Positions 44,481-56,275 of a DNA stretch of 64,000 nt are shown here, in pieces; position 1 is the stretch's first letter, and each line of letters starts with the position of its first letter. A program made the position numbers and the translations under genes. The stretch spans positions 106,711,486-106,775,485 of the forward strand of contig OZ020269.1 of NCBI GenBank assembly GCA_963971225.1. The letters are read 5' to 3'. The notes under the pieces were generated by a model that saw only the letters and a list, made by a program, of their open reading frames with translations, was not told where the DNA came from and did not search any database. This stretch comes from Melieria omissa (taxonomy: Eukaryota; Arthropoda; Insecta; Diptera; Ulidiidae).

Positions 44481-45109
44481 ATTGTATCTACTAAGACAGA
44501 AGACTGAGAAGACTAAAGGATGAAAAGGTGAACTGAGAACGGAAGCTCAAAGAGAAGTTTCTGCTATGGTAGAAGGAAAAATGAACAGAAGAAAAGCAAA
44601 AGAACTGACCAAATGTGAAAAAAATTGTAGACTGGAATCATAGTCCAAGAAGGAAAAGGAAACTAAAGCGGACGGAGAATGAAAGAATAAAAGAAAGGGA
44701 ATATTCAAAGGTTCAAATTGTTTAAGAAAAGGATATATCGTCTTCCTTATATAGAAAATATAGAAAATAAATATAAAAAAGAAAATTTGATGTCAAAATG
44801 TGATAGAGGATTTAAAAGAAATTAAAGAAATTTGCAGTCGTGATTTGCATGTAGAATTAAAAAAAGTAAAGCAGTAAGACTTAGTATGATGTCGGTGAGA
44901 AATAGAACGCAATTGGGGAAGGAAAACAAAAGAAGTAAAATAAAGTAGATGACGGTAAGCTGGTAAGGATGATCTGAAGAAAGAACATTAGGGATAAAAG
45001 AACATTAAAAGGAAAGATTGACTTGCTTCTTGATTGACTTGAAGAAATGGATGATAAGAAAAAGCTAATAAGAGAAAGGAAAGGAACAGGTTAGAACAAA
45101 CAAAGGAAT

Positions 45110-45650
45110 AGGTTATGTTAGGTTAGGATGAGAGGTTAGAAAGCTCACATAAGCCGCATTGGATTCGTAGTTTAGCACAGAAAAAAACTACACAGTACAA
45201 TAATCCGAATAGACTCAGTGCTCTGGAAGGCTTTGTAGCTTTCCACTCTGGATTATACCCCACGCGGGTGAAAGAGGGAAACTATTTCGAATTTCTATTT
45301 TTGGCAAGTTTATTTTCTGTCAGGTTCGTGTGAAAAAATTGGCTGATCAACGTATAGTATAGAGAGACCAACTCCAGATCACCACCCCTCTTAAAGGTTT
45401 AAGATGATTTTTGATCGGTGATTGACAAACTCGCCAGGGCCTCTATAAAAGAGAGCCCTGAGGTAATGAAGTCTGCTGTGTTCCAACGCAGAAGAATTGT
45501 ACATTAGATGCAGAATGTTCGCTTCTTTCTGAGCAGAGCCGCAGCTGCGGCAGTTTTTATTGAAAATTGGATCCAGCCGCTGGGCAAAAGGGCCAATGAT
45601 AGGAAGAAAGGTCCATACGTATTGAGAACATTGAAAGAAATGTCAAAGGA
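45110..45650 (-). mobile_element. non-LTR 3' end fragment
   Basis: GGTTATGTTAGGTTAGGATG (minus-strand CCTAA-type tail) is followed by GATCGGTGATTGACAAACTC and CCTCTATAAAAGAGAGCCC, then sequence whose composition differs sharply from the GA tract. The GATCGGTGA module is shared with about 2615 and 9105. Confidence 0.55.
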
Positions 45651-46701
45651 GGAAACTTGTCATTCATAGGACATGAATTATGAGAAGACAGAAATAAGCA
45701 AATGAAAAATAAGCTTTTTTTCAATCAAGAAGGCAAGATTAATGGTTAAAAAAAGACAAAAGACATTGTGAGAAATGTGAGAGAAAACAATAAATTATGA
45801 GAAAAGAAATAAGAGAAGTGAATAAGTGAATAAATACATAAATACATAATAAATAATAAATAAGTGAATAACTAATAAGTGAATAAAAGATCGATCTATA
45901 AGATGAAAGAATATTAACCGAAATGTGGAAGAAGCCCCTTAGCATTTATAGAAAATTAATTAAAAATATAGACATTGTGGAAATTTGGGGCGAAAGGAAA
46001 TAGAAAAATTACCAATGCAAAGGAGAAAGTGAAATGACAAATAGAACAAAAAGACATTGGCAAAAATTTAGAATGTGAACGAAGAGAAAGATGAAATGGA
46101 AGAAGGGAAGCCGAAAGGGATTATAAAGAAAGGTCATTAAAAAAAGACGAAAGAAAGAAATTAAAGGATACAAAGAAAAAGGATATTGGGACAGTTTAAG
46201 AAGAAGGAAGACATCAATAGAACAATTGCCTGTTACAAGAAATGAAAAGGAAAGTCAAAAGAAAAAAGACAGAAAAATAATGTGAAATTCGAATCAATTG
46301 GGAAAGGATTGGAAAGAGAATAAAATATAAAAGAGTAAAATTGAATTATATATAATAGAATAAAAAAGAATGGAATAGAAAAGAGAATAATGAAATGTAA
46401 GATAAGAGAGGAAGGCTTTTAAAAAATATTTAGAAGGTGTAAGAAAACATTAACAAAAAAGGGAACATTAGTAAAGATGGAAGAAAGGAATTAAAGGAAC
46501 TAAAAGAGAGAAAGAGAGAGTAAAGCATAGGAACGGCTTACAGAACGAAAAAAAAAATTAAACAAAAAAATTTAAGTAGGAATAGAACATTAATGGAATG
46601 CAAAATGTAAGGTAAGAATAATGGGGAAACAAGGAAGATTAGGAAACCTGCGGATAAACAAAAAGTAGATTAGAAAACTTGTGTACGAAAGAGGACATTA
46701 G

Positions 46702-46970
46702 CCCTAGAAGGGTAACCTTCGTCGATTCGACGAACTCCACATGCATTTGTTCATATTTCTCCTTATTCTCCGATCAGATGGCTTTCTCTTTTCGTGTGAT
46801 TTCAATTGGTAATGTGCTTTATTGTGCGAATTATTTACAAAGTATAATTATATAAAGAAGTTGTTGTTTATACGACTTCTAGTTCTTCCAAAAATCGAAG
46901 CTGAATACGACTTCGTCGGTTCGACGAAGATTACCAACAACGTATGTAAAATATGATTGCCCTTCTAGGG
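46702..46970. mobile_element. piggyBac-type MITE, 269 bp
   Basis: Ends are CCCTAGAAGGG at the left and CCCTTCTAGGG at the right, flanked by TTAG (46,698-46,701) and TTAA (46,971-46,974). piggyBac elements duplicate TTAA and begin CCCTAGAA, so one flanking base has probably mutated. Sub-terminal palindromes are TTCGTCGATTCGACGAA (46,718-46,734) and CTTCGTCGGTTCGACGAAG (46,911-46,929). No coding capacity. Confidence 0.75.
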
Positions 46971-48109
46971 TTAAGAAACATTTAGAAGGTGTAAAAACAT
47001 TCATAAGAAAGGAAACATTAGTAAAGATGGAAGAAAAGGCTAGTGGAAAGGACATTAGGGCTTACTTGGAAATTAAATCATTAAGAGGAAATGAACTAAG
47101 AGAAAGAGAGAGGGAGTAAATAATATGAACGACTTACAGAACGAAAACAAAAATCTTACAAAAATTCAAAAGTAAGAATAGAACATTAATGAAATGAAAA
47201 ATGAAGAAATTAATGATAATAGAAGGAAATAATGATAGGAAAAAAAGAAGACTAGAAAACCTGTGGAAAAAACAAAAAGAAGATTAGAAAACCTGTGGAT
47301 GAAAGAGGACAATAAGTAATATAAATAAATAAATGAAAATTATAGAATGATGTGAATGAGTAAATGGATGATGATCATAAAAAGGAAGAAGAGACAGGGA
47401 AATAAGAAGATTAAGAAACCTGGAAGAAGGGAAGGGTATAGAAATAATAAAATAAAAAATAATCAAATGAAAGTTATAGAGTAATAAAACTGAAGAATTG
47501 AATGATAATAAAAAAGAAATAAGTGGATTAGCAAAAGTATTAGTAAAACAAAATTAGTAAAAAACTAAAAGTAAATGACAAAAAACTTGTTTAAATTGTA
47601 GAAAGATAAGAATTTGAACCAGAAAGCAAAGATAATAGCAAGAAGAGACATTAAGGGGAGAAAAGAACAATAACTGAAGAATAAATTAAAGGCAATTGAT
47701 AGATTAAGCCGAGTAGAATTCTTTGCAGAAGTATAGGAACTTAGAGCTTATAACACGGTAAGAGGAAGAGTGTAAAAGTTTTAAAGAAAGAAGTAAATTA
47801 AGAACAGAATATCAGTGGGCAACGTAATGGTAAAAGTGCGATCAGAGAAACAGAAGGACTACAGAGAACAGAACAATTTACATACATTTTTGTGTTGTCT
47901 AACAGTTGGTTTTACGAACATATAACAAATATGATAAATGCCGATATGATAAATGATATGAAAACGAAAATGAAGTGAGCCAACATGTTGCCGATAGAGA
48001 GAATAATGCAATAAGCTCAAACTAAACACAAAAGAAACACAAGAAAGCAAAGGAGAAGTGCCAAAGTCAGATAGATAGATATATATGTACGTGTATATCA
48101 TAATTTCAG

Positions 48110-49240
48110 TATACACACAGAGTCGCGTGTGGCTGTTTGGTTGATGGTGTGCGCCTGCAGTTCTTGCATGTTGCGGCGCCGTTGCGGTTTAGACCGACCG
48201 ACCAACCAACCAACCAACCGACCGACCAAGCGACAGCTGGATAGTGGCGGCGCACTGCATGGCAGGAGGCACGAAAGACGGAAATAATAGCAGTCGCGGC
48301 ACAACGGGAACCCTTGCGCACGCGAGCCCAGCACTCGGCGTCGAACAAGCGCAAAGAATTGGCTTGAACACTGCAAAACCGCAGACGAAGTGCAACATGG
48401 CCGGCAACAGACATTAGCCTCGGTCGCGGCGCAGGAATGACCGGCCAGAAGAGCGGCTGCGACGAGTCTTGTCGCCGGCACGGCACACGCAGCGCGACGT
48501 GCCAAGGCGAACGTTATAAATAGCGCGAACGAGACGCGTGCACGGTGCGAGCGAGAGCGCACTAAAACAAGCAAGTTTTTGTGCGAGCACAAACGTCAAA
48601 TGAAATGTCAAACAATGCGATAAATACAAAAAAACATCAGCAACAAACTGCTTTTGTTGTACATAAATACAACAACAACAATGAATACAAACTTGCATAG
48701 CTGCTTTTTTGCACTCGACGCAGCCCAAGAAGGCAAAGCAGAAACAAACACAAAAACAACATAAAAGACAAAACGAACCGAGTAACAAACAAAACAGCGC
48801 AAAGTGTAAAAATGCAAAAGTCAACAACAGAGCCAAAGCGGCAGCGACTTTGAGCGGTAATAGAGCGAATGCAAGCGAAACAAGCAACAACAATCGATGA
48901 GAAGAGCAAACGAGAGAGCGTCGCGTTTTGTGTAAAAATAGCACACGAATGGCAATGCCCTTCTATTTGTGACTTCCCTGTACAAAGCGAACAAAAAAAG
49001 CAGCACGACACAACAACAACAACAACGATAGCGTTAATAAAGCCAGAACAAGTTGCATCACACGCTCCGCTCACTTGTTACCGACGACGTTGGACGTCGT
49101 AATGCGACTCTGTGCTGCGCGTTGTGTTTGTGTGCGTGTGGCGTAATAAAAGCACGTGTTGCCGATTGCAGTCGTCGAGAACGAGAGCGAAAACGGCCGC
49201 CGGAGCGCGCCGAGAGTGCAAAGTGATACGAAACGAATTA
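48110..49240 (+). promoter_or_regulatory. candidate TATA promoter and leader of the downstream gene
   Basis: A GC-rich island after the purine tract. TATAAATAG at 48,515-48,523 is a strong TATA box, followed by leader-like sequence rich in CAACAA, AAAACA and AGCGA to about 49,240. An ACCA/ACCG simple repeat lies at 48,195-48,235. The minus-strand open frames here are G/C-skew artefacts. It is on the same strand as the exon at 54,041 and may be a distal promoter for it. A consensus splice donor was not firmly placed. Confidence 0.35.
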
Positions 49241-50080
49241 CTTAGATGTGGTAATAGGCAAACAGGTTAAGATACTTGCGAGCAGGACGGGGGGAGACAC
49301 GCGCGCAGCGAAACGGCTCCGGAGTAATGCACTTGTCAGCGCGTTTACCGTTACTTCAATAATAACCACAACAGCTGTGGTCCCAACGGGGCAAAGAGTT
49401 AGAGGCTGCAACCGACTTGAAGTTGGAAGTTCTGTGTCCCACTGGGGATCAACGGAACGCGACTCGATTCGTATTGTACGCCGACGCCGATAGGAGATTT
49501 GTCATAGCTTAGCGTCACATCAACTAGTGGACTAGTGGGAAACTTCCTTGCAGCAGCACCAAAGTACATAAACCGAAAAATTCCAACCACGACCAGCCTG
49601 ACGCCGCGACTACTTACTCGCCTCGAGTCGGCGCTAAGAGCACTCGAATGCAGTTCTCACTGTGTGTTCGGGACAAAAAACCAAAACTTTTGTTTTCTTT
49701 GCTCATTTACAATAACAACAACAACAACGAAAACAATACAATTGCAGCCAACACATTCGCTGGATTGCACATTCGGCATTGTACATCGTGGTTGTTGTTG
49801 GCGTCGTGGTCGCCGCTCGTTTTGGCCGATTCGTTTTCGTAATCGTTCTCGTTGTTAAAGCTTGTCGTGTGCGATCGTATAAGCGATTCGTGCCAGTTTG
49901 GCGCGTTCGTTTTTAAGCGGAGCGATTGTCGTTTGCTAAAGTTCATGTGCGGCATTCGGCGCAGCAGCTGCACCAGTGTTGCCACTGTGTGCTTGGAACA
50001 GAAACCGTCGAGGCTAAAGTTTTTGGTATCTTGGGTCTTTAGGCTGAGTTGAAAGTGGAACTGTTGGATTTCTTGGGCAT
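49241..50080. other. non-coding, presumed leader or intron
   Basis: GC-richer DNA continuing the island; several short open frames on both strands without domains. Confidence 0.35.
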
Positions 50081-50089
50081 AATCACTTT

Positions 50090-50830
50090 TTCGTTAGGAA
50101 ACGACTTCATTCGTTAATACACAGGCCTTCTCAACTTTATTACGAATTTGACTTTAGAGCATGAAATATCTAAGAAAAGTCGTTAACTTAAAGAAAAAAG
50201 GTGTATTGTGATTTCTAAACCTGCCTGAACATTTTCAAGTTCGAAAGAGACTGCGATTCGTGCCTTCTTGGGTTTCTCTTCCCTGAACGAGAACAAACCT
50301 TTTTAACTTCATTACGAACTTGATTTTAGACGATGAAATATCCAAGCAGAATCGTTGCCTTAAAGAAAGAAGGTTTTCTGTGATCTCTAACTTACCTGGG
50401 TCACACCTTTTCAAATTCGAGGTGACTTTATTCGTCCCTTTTTGGGATTCTCTTCAATGAAACAACACTGACAATGAAATTTCAACGTAAGAACTTTGAG
50501 TTAAAGGAACGAGTCGCTGTGTTAAGCGATTTTTAGGCTATTCTAAATCGCACACTCGCAAGTTCAAGAAGATCACAACGGCCCATTCTATGATTTTCCG
50601 TGCCTTTCTACCCTTCCCTTCCCTCCAATTCCAATTGGAGAGACTTACAGAAAGAGTGCATGGATTTAAAGTAAGAACACAACATCCTTCACTCCATTTC
50701 CATTATGATGTTCCTTTCCTTTGTGCGAACCTGATCGTAAGGAATGAAATTTCCAAGTGGAAAGATTTGCAGAATGAAGGAGTGGATTTAAAGTAAGAAC
50801 ACATCATCTTTCACTGCGGTGCTGTATCTC
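50090..50830. repeat. degenerate ~171 bp tandem array
   Basis: ATTACGAA-TTGA-TTTAGA followed by ATGAAATATC(T/C)AAG occurs at about 50,141 and 50,312. Weaker versions lie at about 50,475 and 50,725 (GAATGAAATTTCCAAG). GGATTTAAAGTAAGAACACA occurs at about 50,663 and 50,785. Confidence 0.55.
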
Positions 50831-51890
50831 GCTGCTGGAGATGACACCTAAGTCAGTGTTAGCTTGCTATCAGGAACGCCAAACACCTAAGCCAACAATA
50901 AGTCCCAAGTTTTCTTAGGGTTGTGTGCCTAGGGAACGTCATCTAGTAGCAAGTTGGAGGCTAAAATGGAGCAATGTGGTCTCAGTGTACAGTACCTCAT
51001 TGCAATCTTAATCTGAAGAAAGAAAGTACTAACTCTGAGCTTGTCCCTACAAGATTTTTCATGCGTAAAAGTACGATTTCATAGATTGAAAGTTCTTTAG
51101 ACAAGGAAATTAAAGCAGGTAAGGGGTCTCTATGCCTACGCTTGACTTTTTAAGAGACATTGAAATTTTTGCTAACATAAGACGGGTGGTGGTATGTGGT
51201 CTCTAGGTTCATGCTCATAGGTGTTACACGAAGCGGTATCGTTGAATGAGTATGAATCAGAATGGTATGTGGTATCGGGTCTTCGATTAACCCGAATAGG
51301 AAGTAATACTGTTTTCTACGTCTGTGCTCCTGCGATCAAAGCTCCACATAAACACTTACTCCGCTTAGTTTGAGATTCGTAATAGGAAGGGTAACTTAAA
51401 GGGTAACTCGTAGCTGATTTCTAGAGTGTGGGACTCTTCTCTGGTTCTACGATCTTTAAGATCGATTTGGATATGGCCTCTGAAGTTTAGTACTATACGA
51501 TACTATATGATTCTATCATACCGAGACGAGTTGAAGGCTCTTGCTTTATGTCTCTCTGATTTGACTCTACGTTAAGTTCCAGAATAGGAGTTAACAAACT
51601 GTGATCTCTTCGGAACTGTTATCTGTGGTTTGTCCCATTCTTGAACACACTTTTCTTCTTCTACCCGCTTGGTGTTTGTCTCCCCAATCGATTAGCAGCG
51701 CATTAAATAATCCATCAAAGCCCCATCATCGAGTTCCGTTCATTGTTGGCGCAGCTTGACGTCGACTGGCAACACTTGCGGCCGCACGAATTTGCACGAG
51801 TAAAAGTCGCGCTGCTTTTGTCGATTTGTTTTTTTTGCGAGGGAACGCACGAGCTGCAAACGAACGAGACGAGTAACCGAACAAACAAAA
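50831..51890. other. non-coding, nothing recognised
   Basis: No repeat or gene signal that I can support up to the GC-rich leader region. Confidence 0.4.
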
Positions 51891-54040
51891 AGCTGCCGCG
51901 ACCGCTGAGTTGAACGCGTTGCCAGTCGCGTCGGTTTCAGTGAGCGTTCGCTTTTCGAATAATACGCAGCGCACGACTGTGCACCAAATGGCCGAGCGGA
52001 AGTGAATGAACGAACAAACGGACCGAACAAACGAACGAACGGAAGTGCGTTGATTGTGCGTGGCCGCCCGCCCGCCAGCCGTGTGTCAGTGTGTTCGTGT
52101 GCGGTGCTGCCAAGAGTGCGTTGAGCGTTTGTTTGGCGCGTAGCGAAGCTGCAAGTTGCGGCCATAACACTACGGAAAGTGCAGTGAATTAGCAGTGAAC
52201 GAAGCGGGTCAAAGTGCGATGACGGATCGTGGAAAGCGTGAGCACAGTAACAGCACAAAAACGATGCGCTGAGAATGAAAAAAAACAACAACAGTGTTGA
52301 ATAATTTTATTCAAGTGCAGCAATTAAAATGCCATAATTATGGTTACAACAATAACGACAACAGAAACAACAACGAGAACTTGAGCTACCGTTTATTTTT
52401 TTTGTCGTAACACTTGTGTTGTAGTTTTTGTTTTTGCTTTCTGCGCGGCGCGAACAAGTGTTGGATAAGCACGTACTTGACGGCAACAACAACAACAACA
52501 ACAACAATAACAACAACTGTGTATGTAAAATGCGTGAAACGTGAGACGGGCGTGTGACTGACTGACTGCATGACAGACCGAATGACAATCAATGAGTGAT
52601 CAAAGTGAAAGAAGAAGTTTGCACTGTAACAGAGTTTAGATAGAGTGAGCGAGAGAGATAGAGATAAAGAGATAGAGAGAGAGAAGCAAAGAAGAGTTGA
52701 AAGTTGATAGAAGAAGTGAGGCAGTGAAGAAGAAAAAGATGAAAAGCATAACCGACACAGCTGCGCGGTGAATTCCCTTTTGAGCGTTGAGCGCGTGTGA
52801 CGATTAATAGCTACAACAACAAATAACAAGTGTAAAAAAATGCTTGTGAATTTGCTGCGTTATTAATGAAATCACAAGCAATCCGCATCGGCTGCATTTG
52901 CATAACCGGCTGACGCACTCGATTCGAGCGTCCGCCGCCTGAATTATGCGTGTGAACCGCCTAAGTACCGTTGTAAATCAGTTTACCTGCACTCTCCACA
53001 GAAACAACAACAACAACAACAACAACAACACCATTAGCAGCAACAGCGGATAGTTACCCGAGCGGCACATTCGACGCGCCTGTCAAATACGAACTCTAAA
53101 TGACACTGCACCCAACGTCCAACTACGCGTCTGTGTTTGTGCGTGTGTGCGTGCGCAAAGCTCAAGCCGAACCGGTTACTTGTTGCCGATAGAGCGAGAA
53201 AAGTCGAGTTTTCGGCGATCCGCAGTGCGTGGCAAACAAGCACCAAAAACAAAACAAAAAAATAAATAAAAAACAACAATCCGCGGCAAAGTTTGCATTG
53301 CCGACGGCAAATGTGTTAAAAGTGAAAAGGAATTTTGTAGTGAATTTTGTGCGTAAAGAAAAACATTTTCCAGAACGAATGTAAAGAAATCATTGAGTGC
53401 AGTTAACTAACCTCAAAAGTGCAACAAAAACCGAAGTGATAGAAAAGGAAGTACAAAATTTTGTTTAAAAAACTGTGTCAGAGTGCAAATACAACTGTGA
53501 GCGGTTCAAGTAAAAGAAAATTGTCGCACTCGAACGAAGCTCGGCACGCGTCGGCAGCAATTTAACGCCGCAGCCAACGCAGTCACATCCACCGCCGCGT
53601 GCAAAGGTGCCGCTGCCTGGAAATTCACATCTACGAACGGATAATGCAAATTATGCATAATTTTGCCACAATTAGTTGCTGAACGAGTGCGCAGAAAATG
53701 CATAAAACTGCACTTTGCACATTGTTGAGTGGCTGCCAGATGTGGTGACACAGTTACAGTTATTCAGCAGTGTCAGTGATGCCCATTCAGCTGCCGCATT
53801 CAACCACTTGCAAACATTTGCACTGACTGCGAATTCAGTTCAAGCCGCTTTCAGCGCAAATATCCTTAACATTAATCGTACGCTGGTGCACATAACCTCA
53901 CAAAAAAAACAACACACTCACCCACACCCAAACACAGACACACACACATAAAGCTGCAGCGAACGCAAAATCGCCTTTAAAAAAAGGAAAATCTACGTTG
54001 AAAAGGGGTGAAGCAGCATAACCAGCAAAAGCAGCAAACG
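51891..54040 (+). promoter_or_regulatory. candidate promoter and long 5' UTR of the 54,041 gene
   Basis: An initiator-like TTTCAGTG at 51,935-51,942 is followed by 2 kb of typical fly leader sequence. It is rich in AAGTG, CAACAA (52,487-52,506; 53,003-53,031) and GAGAGA (52,636-52,685, a GAGA-factor type tract). Many short upstream ATG frames precede the start codon, which would restrain translation. The 5' boundary and any splicing are uncertain. Confidence 0.4.
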
Positions 54041-55704
54041 ATGTCGTCTGCTTCGGCTACAGCCATTAAAGACAACAACACTGCCGACAGCAGCCTTAGC
54101 GCTACAGCTAAAACAACAACAGCAACAGTCAGCATTAGCAACACAGCCGCCCTCGGCGCGTGCAGCATTTCGACATCTGTGCCCGTCTGCGCTGCAACAA
54201 CAACTGTCAGCAAAAGTAGCAACAACAACAACACACTCTCGCTTTTCGATCAGTTGAAAAACAGCGTCAGTCATAATTTGAATTTTGCAAAAAGCTGCAG
54301 CAGCCGCATTGAAGCAGCAACAACAAGCGGCGCTAGTTGGCGCATCAGCGACAGTCAGAAACGTGTGGCCGCCCTCAGTGCCGATTGGCGCACAATCAAC
54401 GAAGATGACAGCAGCAACAGCAGCAGCATTAGTAGCGACAGCGACAACAGCAGCAGCAGCAACGGCGGCTGCAACTTTGGTGAAAAATCAATAAAAGCCT
54501 GCTTGAAGCGACAACAACAACAACAGCGAAGAGTAGTCGCAGCCGCAATGCCGTTGCCAACAATGTTGACAATTGTCAACGACAGCAGCAGCCACTTGAC
54601 AGATGAGTGTAGCAGCAGCAGCAGCCACTCGACAGCAGCAAAACTGCTACCAAATACAACAACAAAAACGACAACATTAAATACGCCAACAACAGCATCG
54701 ATAGGTGTCAAAGCGATTGGCAGCGTTGCAAGTTTTGCGTCGCAACAAAAACGCAACGCAAATATGAACAGGTCAACATCAGCAACAACAACAACGACCA
54801 CAACAACTGCCATCGCCACGATGTCAACAACTACAGCCACAACAACAACAATAACAATGTTGTCCTCAACACCATTATTAACTGCAACATCATCGTTGGC
54901 AGCCAACGCATTGTCTAACAACAACAATAAGTCACTTAATGCAAAAGCAAATACCAACAATGTAAACAACAGCAATAGCAACAATGCTAATAGTGCTACG
55001 GTCGCTAATCAAAATGCTAATAGTGTGAATAGCAAAAGTGTCGCCAACACCACCAACAATAACAGCAATAATAACAATAATAGCAATAAAACCAACACTA
55101 ACAATGTGTCAATAACAGCAGCAGCAGCAGCCAGCTACCAGCAGCAACAGCAACAGACAAGTAAAACATTTCCCAAACCCGCGTTGCCGCCACCGTCACT
55201 TACCGGCAACAATACCAACAACAGTAGCAACAACAACAGCAAAAACACTTACCCCTCGCTGACCGCTAAGGCGGCTGCTGCTGGCTCCGGCAGCATCGGC
55301 ATAGTGCACGGCACAAAACGTGCCGCACCAACGGCAACAGTTGCCAAATTTTCGGCACCTGCCAGTGTGGCACCGTTGACGCAACTAAAACAGCAACAAC
55401 AACAATCAACAACAGCAGCAGCCGCGCATATTTTCGGATTACCATATGCGGCGGCGAGTGCTGCAACAGCGACAACAACAGCCGCAGCCATCGGTGGTCA
55501 CAAAATGGATACAACATTACGACCTCAACAACAACAACAACAGCAGCAACAACAGCAGCCATTACATCCACCGCTTGCACACCCCATCACAATGGCCAAC
55601 GGCAAAAAGTCGCTCGCCAGCGACGCGGCCAGTTGCATCGATGGTGTTGCCAGCAAGAAGAAACGCTGCGCCGATCGCTATGACTCATCGGAATCGTCAG
55701 ACAG
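54041..55704 (+). CDS. first coding exon, Q/N/S/T/A-rich nuclear-type protein (jing-like, tentative)
   Basis: ATG at 54,041 opens 554 codons ending at a consensus donor, CAG|GTAAGC (55,704/55,705), in phase 2; the TAA two bases on lies in the intron. The start MSSASATAIKDNNT is preferred to the non-ATG codon 33 bases upstream. Most of the protein is low-complexity S/T/N/A with opa-type CAG/CAA tracts (polyQ near residue 500). A more complex part around residues 65-165 includes LFDQLKNSVSHNLNF and GEKSIKACLKR. The end has a basic SKKKR followed by CADRYDSSESSDR. This is typical of fly transcriptional regulators. My best guess is jing, the AEBP2-like zinc-finger gene, because I recall jing lying next to Pld in Drosophila (42A-B). 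No zinc finger is in the window, so the name is unproven; later exons would lie beyond 64,000. Confidence 0.7.
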
Positions 55705-55925
55705 GTAAGCTAAATGTTCAACATACATAGAGATAAGTTGCAAGCAATGTAACCAAAACTTGATGACTTGCTGTCTGATTGACTTTGAAAAGATTATTCA
55801 GTTGTGTGGCGACGATCTGTTGCTGACAACTATCAGCTTATGGGACATTTTGGTTTTCTTTGCTGAAGAATCGCTAAGGATTTTAGCGAACTTTTAGCCA
55901 TTCAATTACTTTATCCATGTGGCCG

Positions 55926-55989
55926 TTTAGATTGGCATGGGATAGGATAGGGATATGGATAGGGGTAGGGATAGGGAGAAGGGATAGGG

Positions 55990-56020
<31 letters not shown>

Positions 56021-56275
56021 TAGGGATAGGGATAGGGATAGGGATGGAAATGGAAATAGAGATAGAGATAGAGATAGGAATAGGAATAGGGATAAGTATG
56101 GGGATCGGGATAGGAATGGGGATGGGGATAGAGATAGGGATCCAGATGGAGGTGGAGATATCGATAGAAATAGAGATAGAGATAGGGATACGAATAGGAA
56201 TAGGGATGGGGATCGGGATAGAAATGGGGATAGGGATGGGCATTGGGATCGGGATGGGAATAGGGATAGGAATTT
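55926..56275. repeat. (GGGATA)n hexanucleotide array
   Basis: About 350 bp of GGGATA with variants GGGACA, GAGATA, GGAATA and GGGATC, starting 220 bp inside the intron after the 54,041 exon. All frames of both strands are open here because the unit is 6 bp with no stop; these frames are artefacts. G-runs at 6 bp spacing make G-quadruplexes possible. Confidence 0.9.

Larger units (their letters stand above)
44481..47880. repeat. purine-rich (GA) low-complexity tract
   Basis: Together with the minisatellite, more than 4 kb in which the plus strand is dominated by A and G (AAAGAAAGAAG, GGAAGAAG phrases). It is interrupted by a LINE fragment (45,110-45,650) and a MITE (46,702-46,970). ACATTTAGAAGGTGTAA-AAACATT recurs at about 46,422 and 46,979, showing local duplication on both sides of the MITE. 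No gene. Confidence 0.7.

Noticed and set aside
48098..49074. Several C/L/V-rich minus-strand open frames up to 176 residues
   Set aside because: They mirror a plus-strand leader rich in CAA, GCA and AAAAC; the strands conflict and no start or motif is convincing.
54355..55580. Minus-strand V/L-rich frame of 209 residues and others
   Set aside because: Antisense of CAA/CAG/ACA-rich coding sequence; valine and leucine runs are a mirror artefact.
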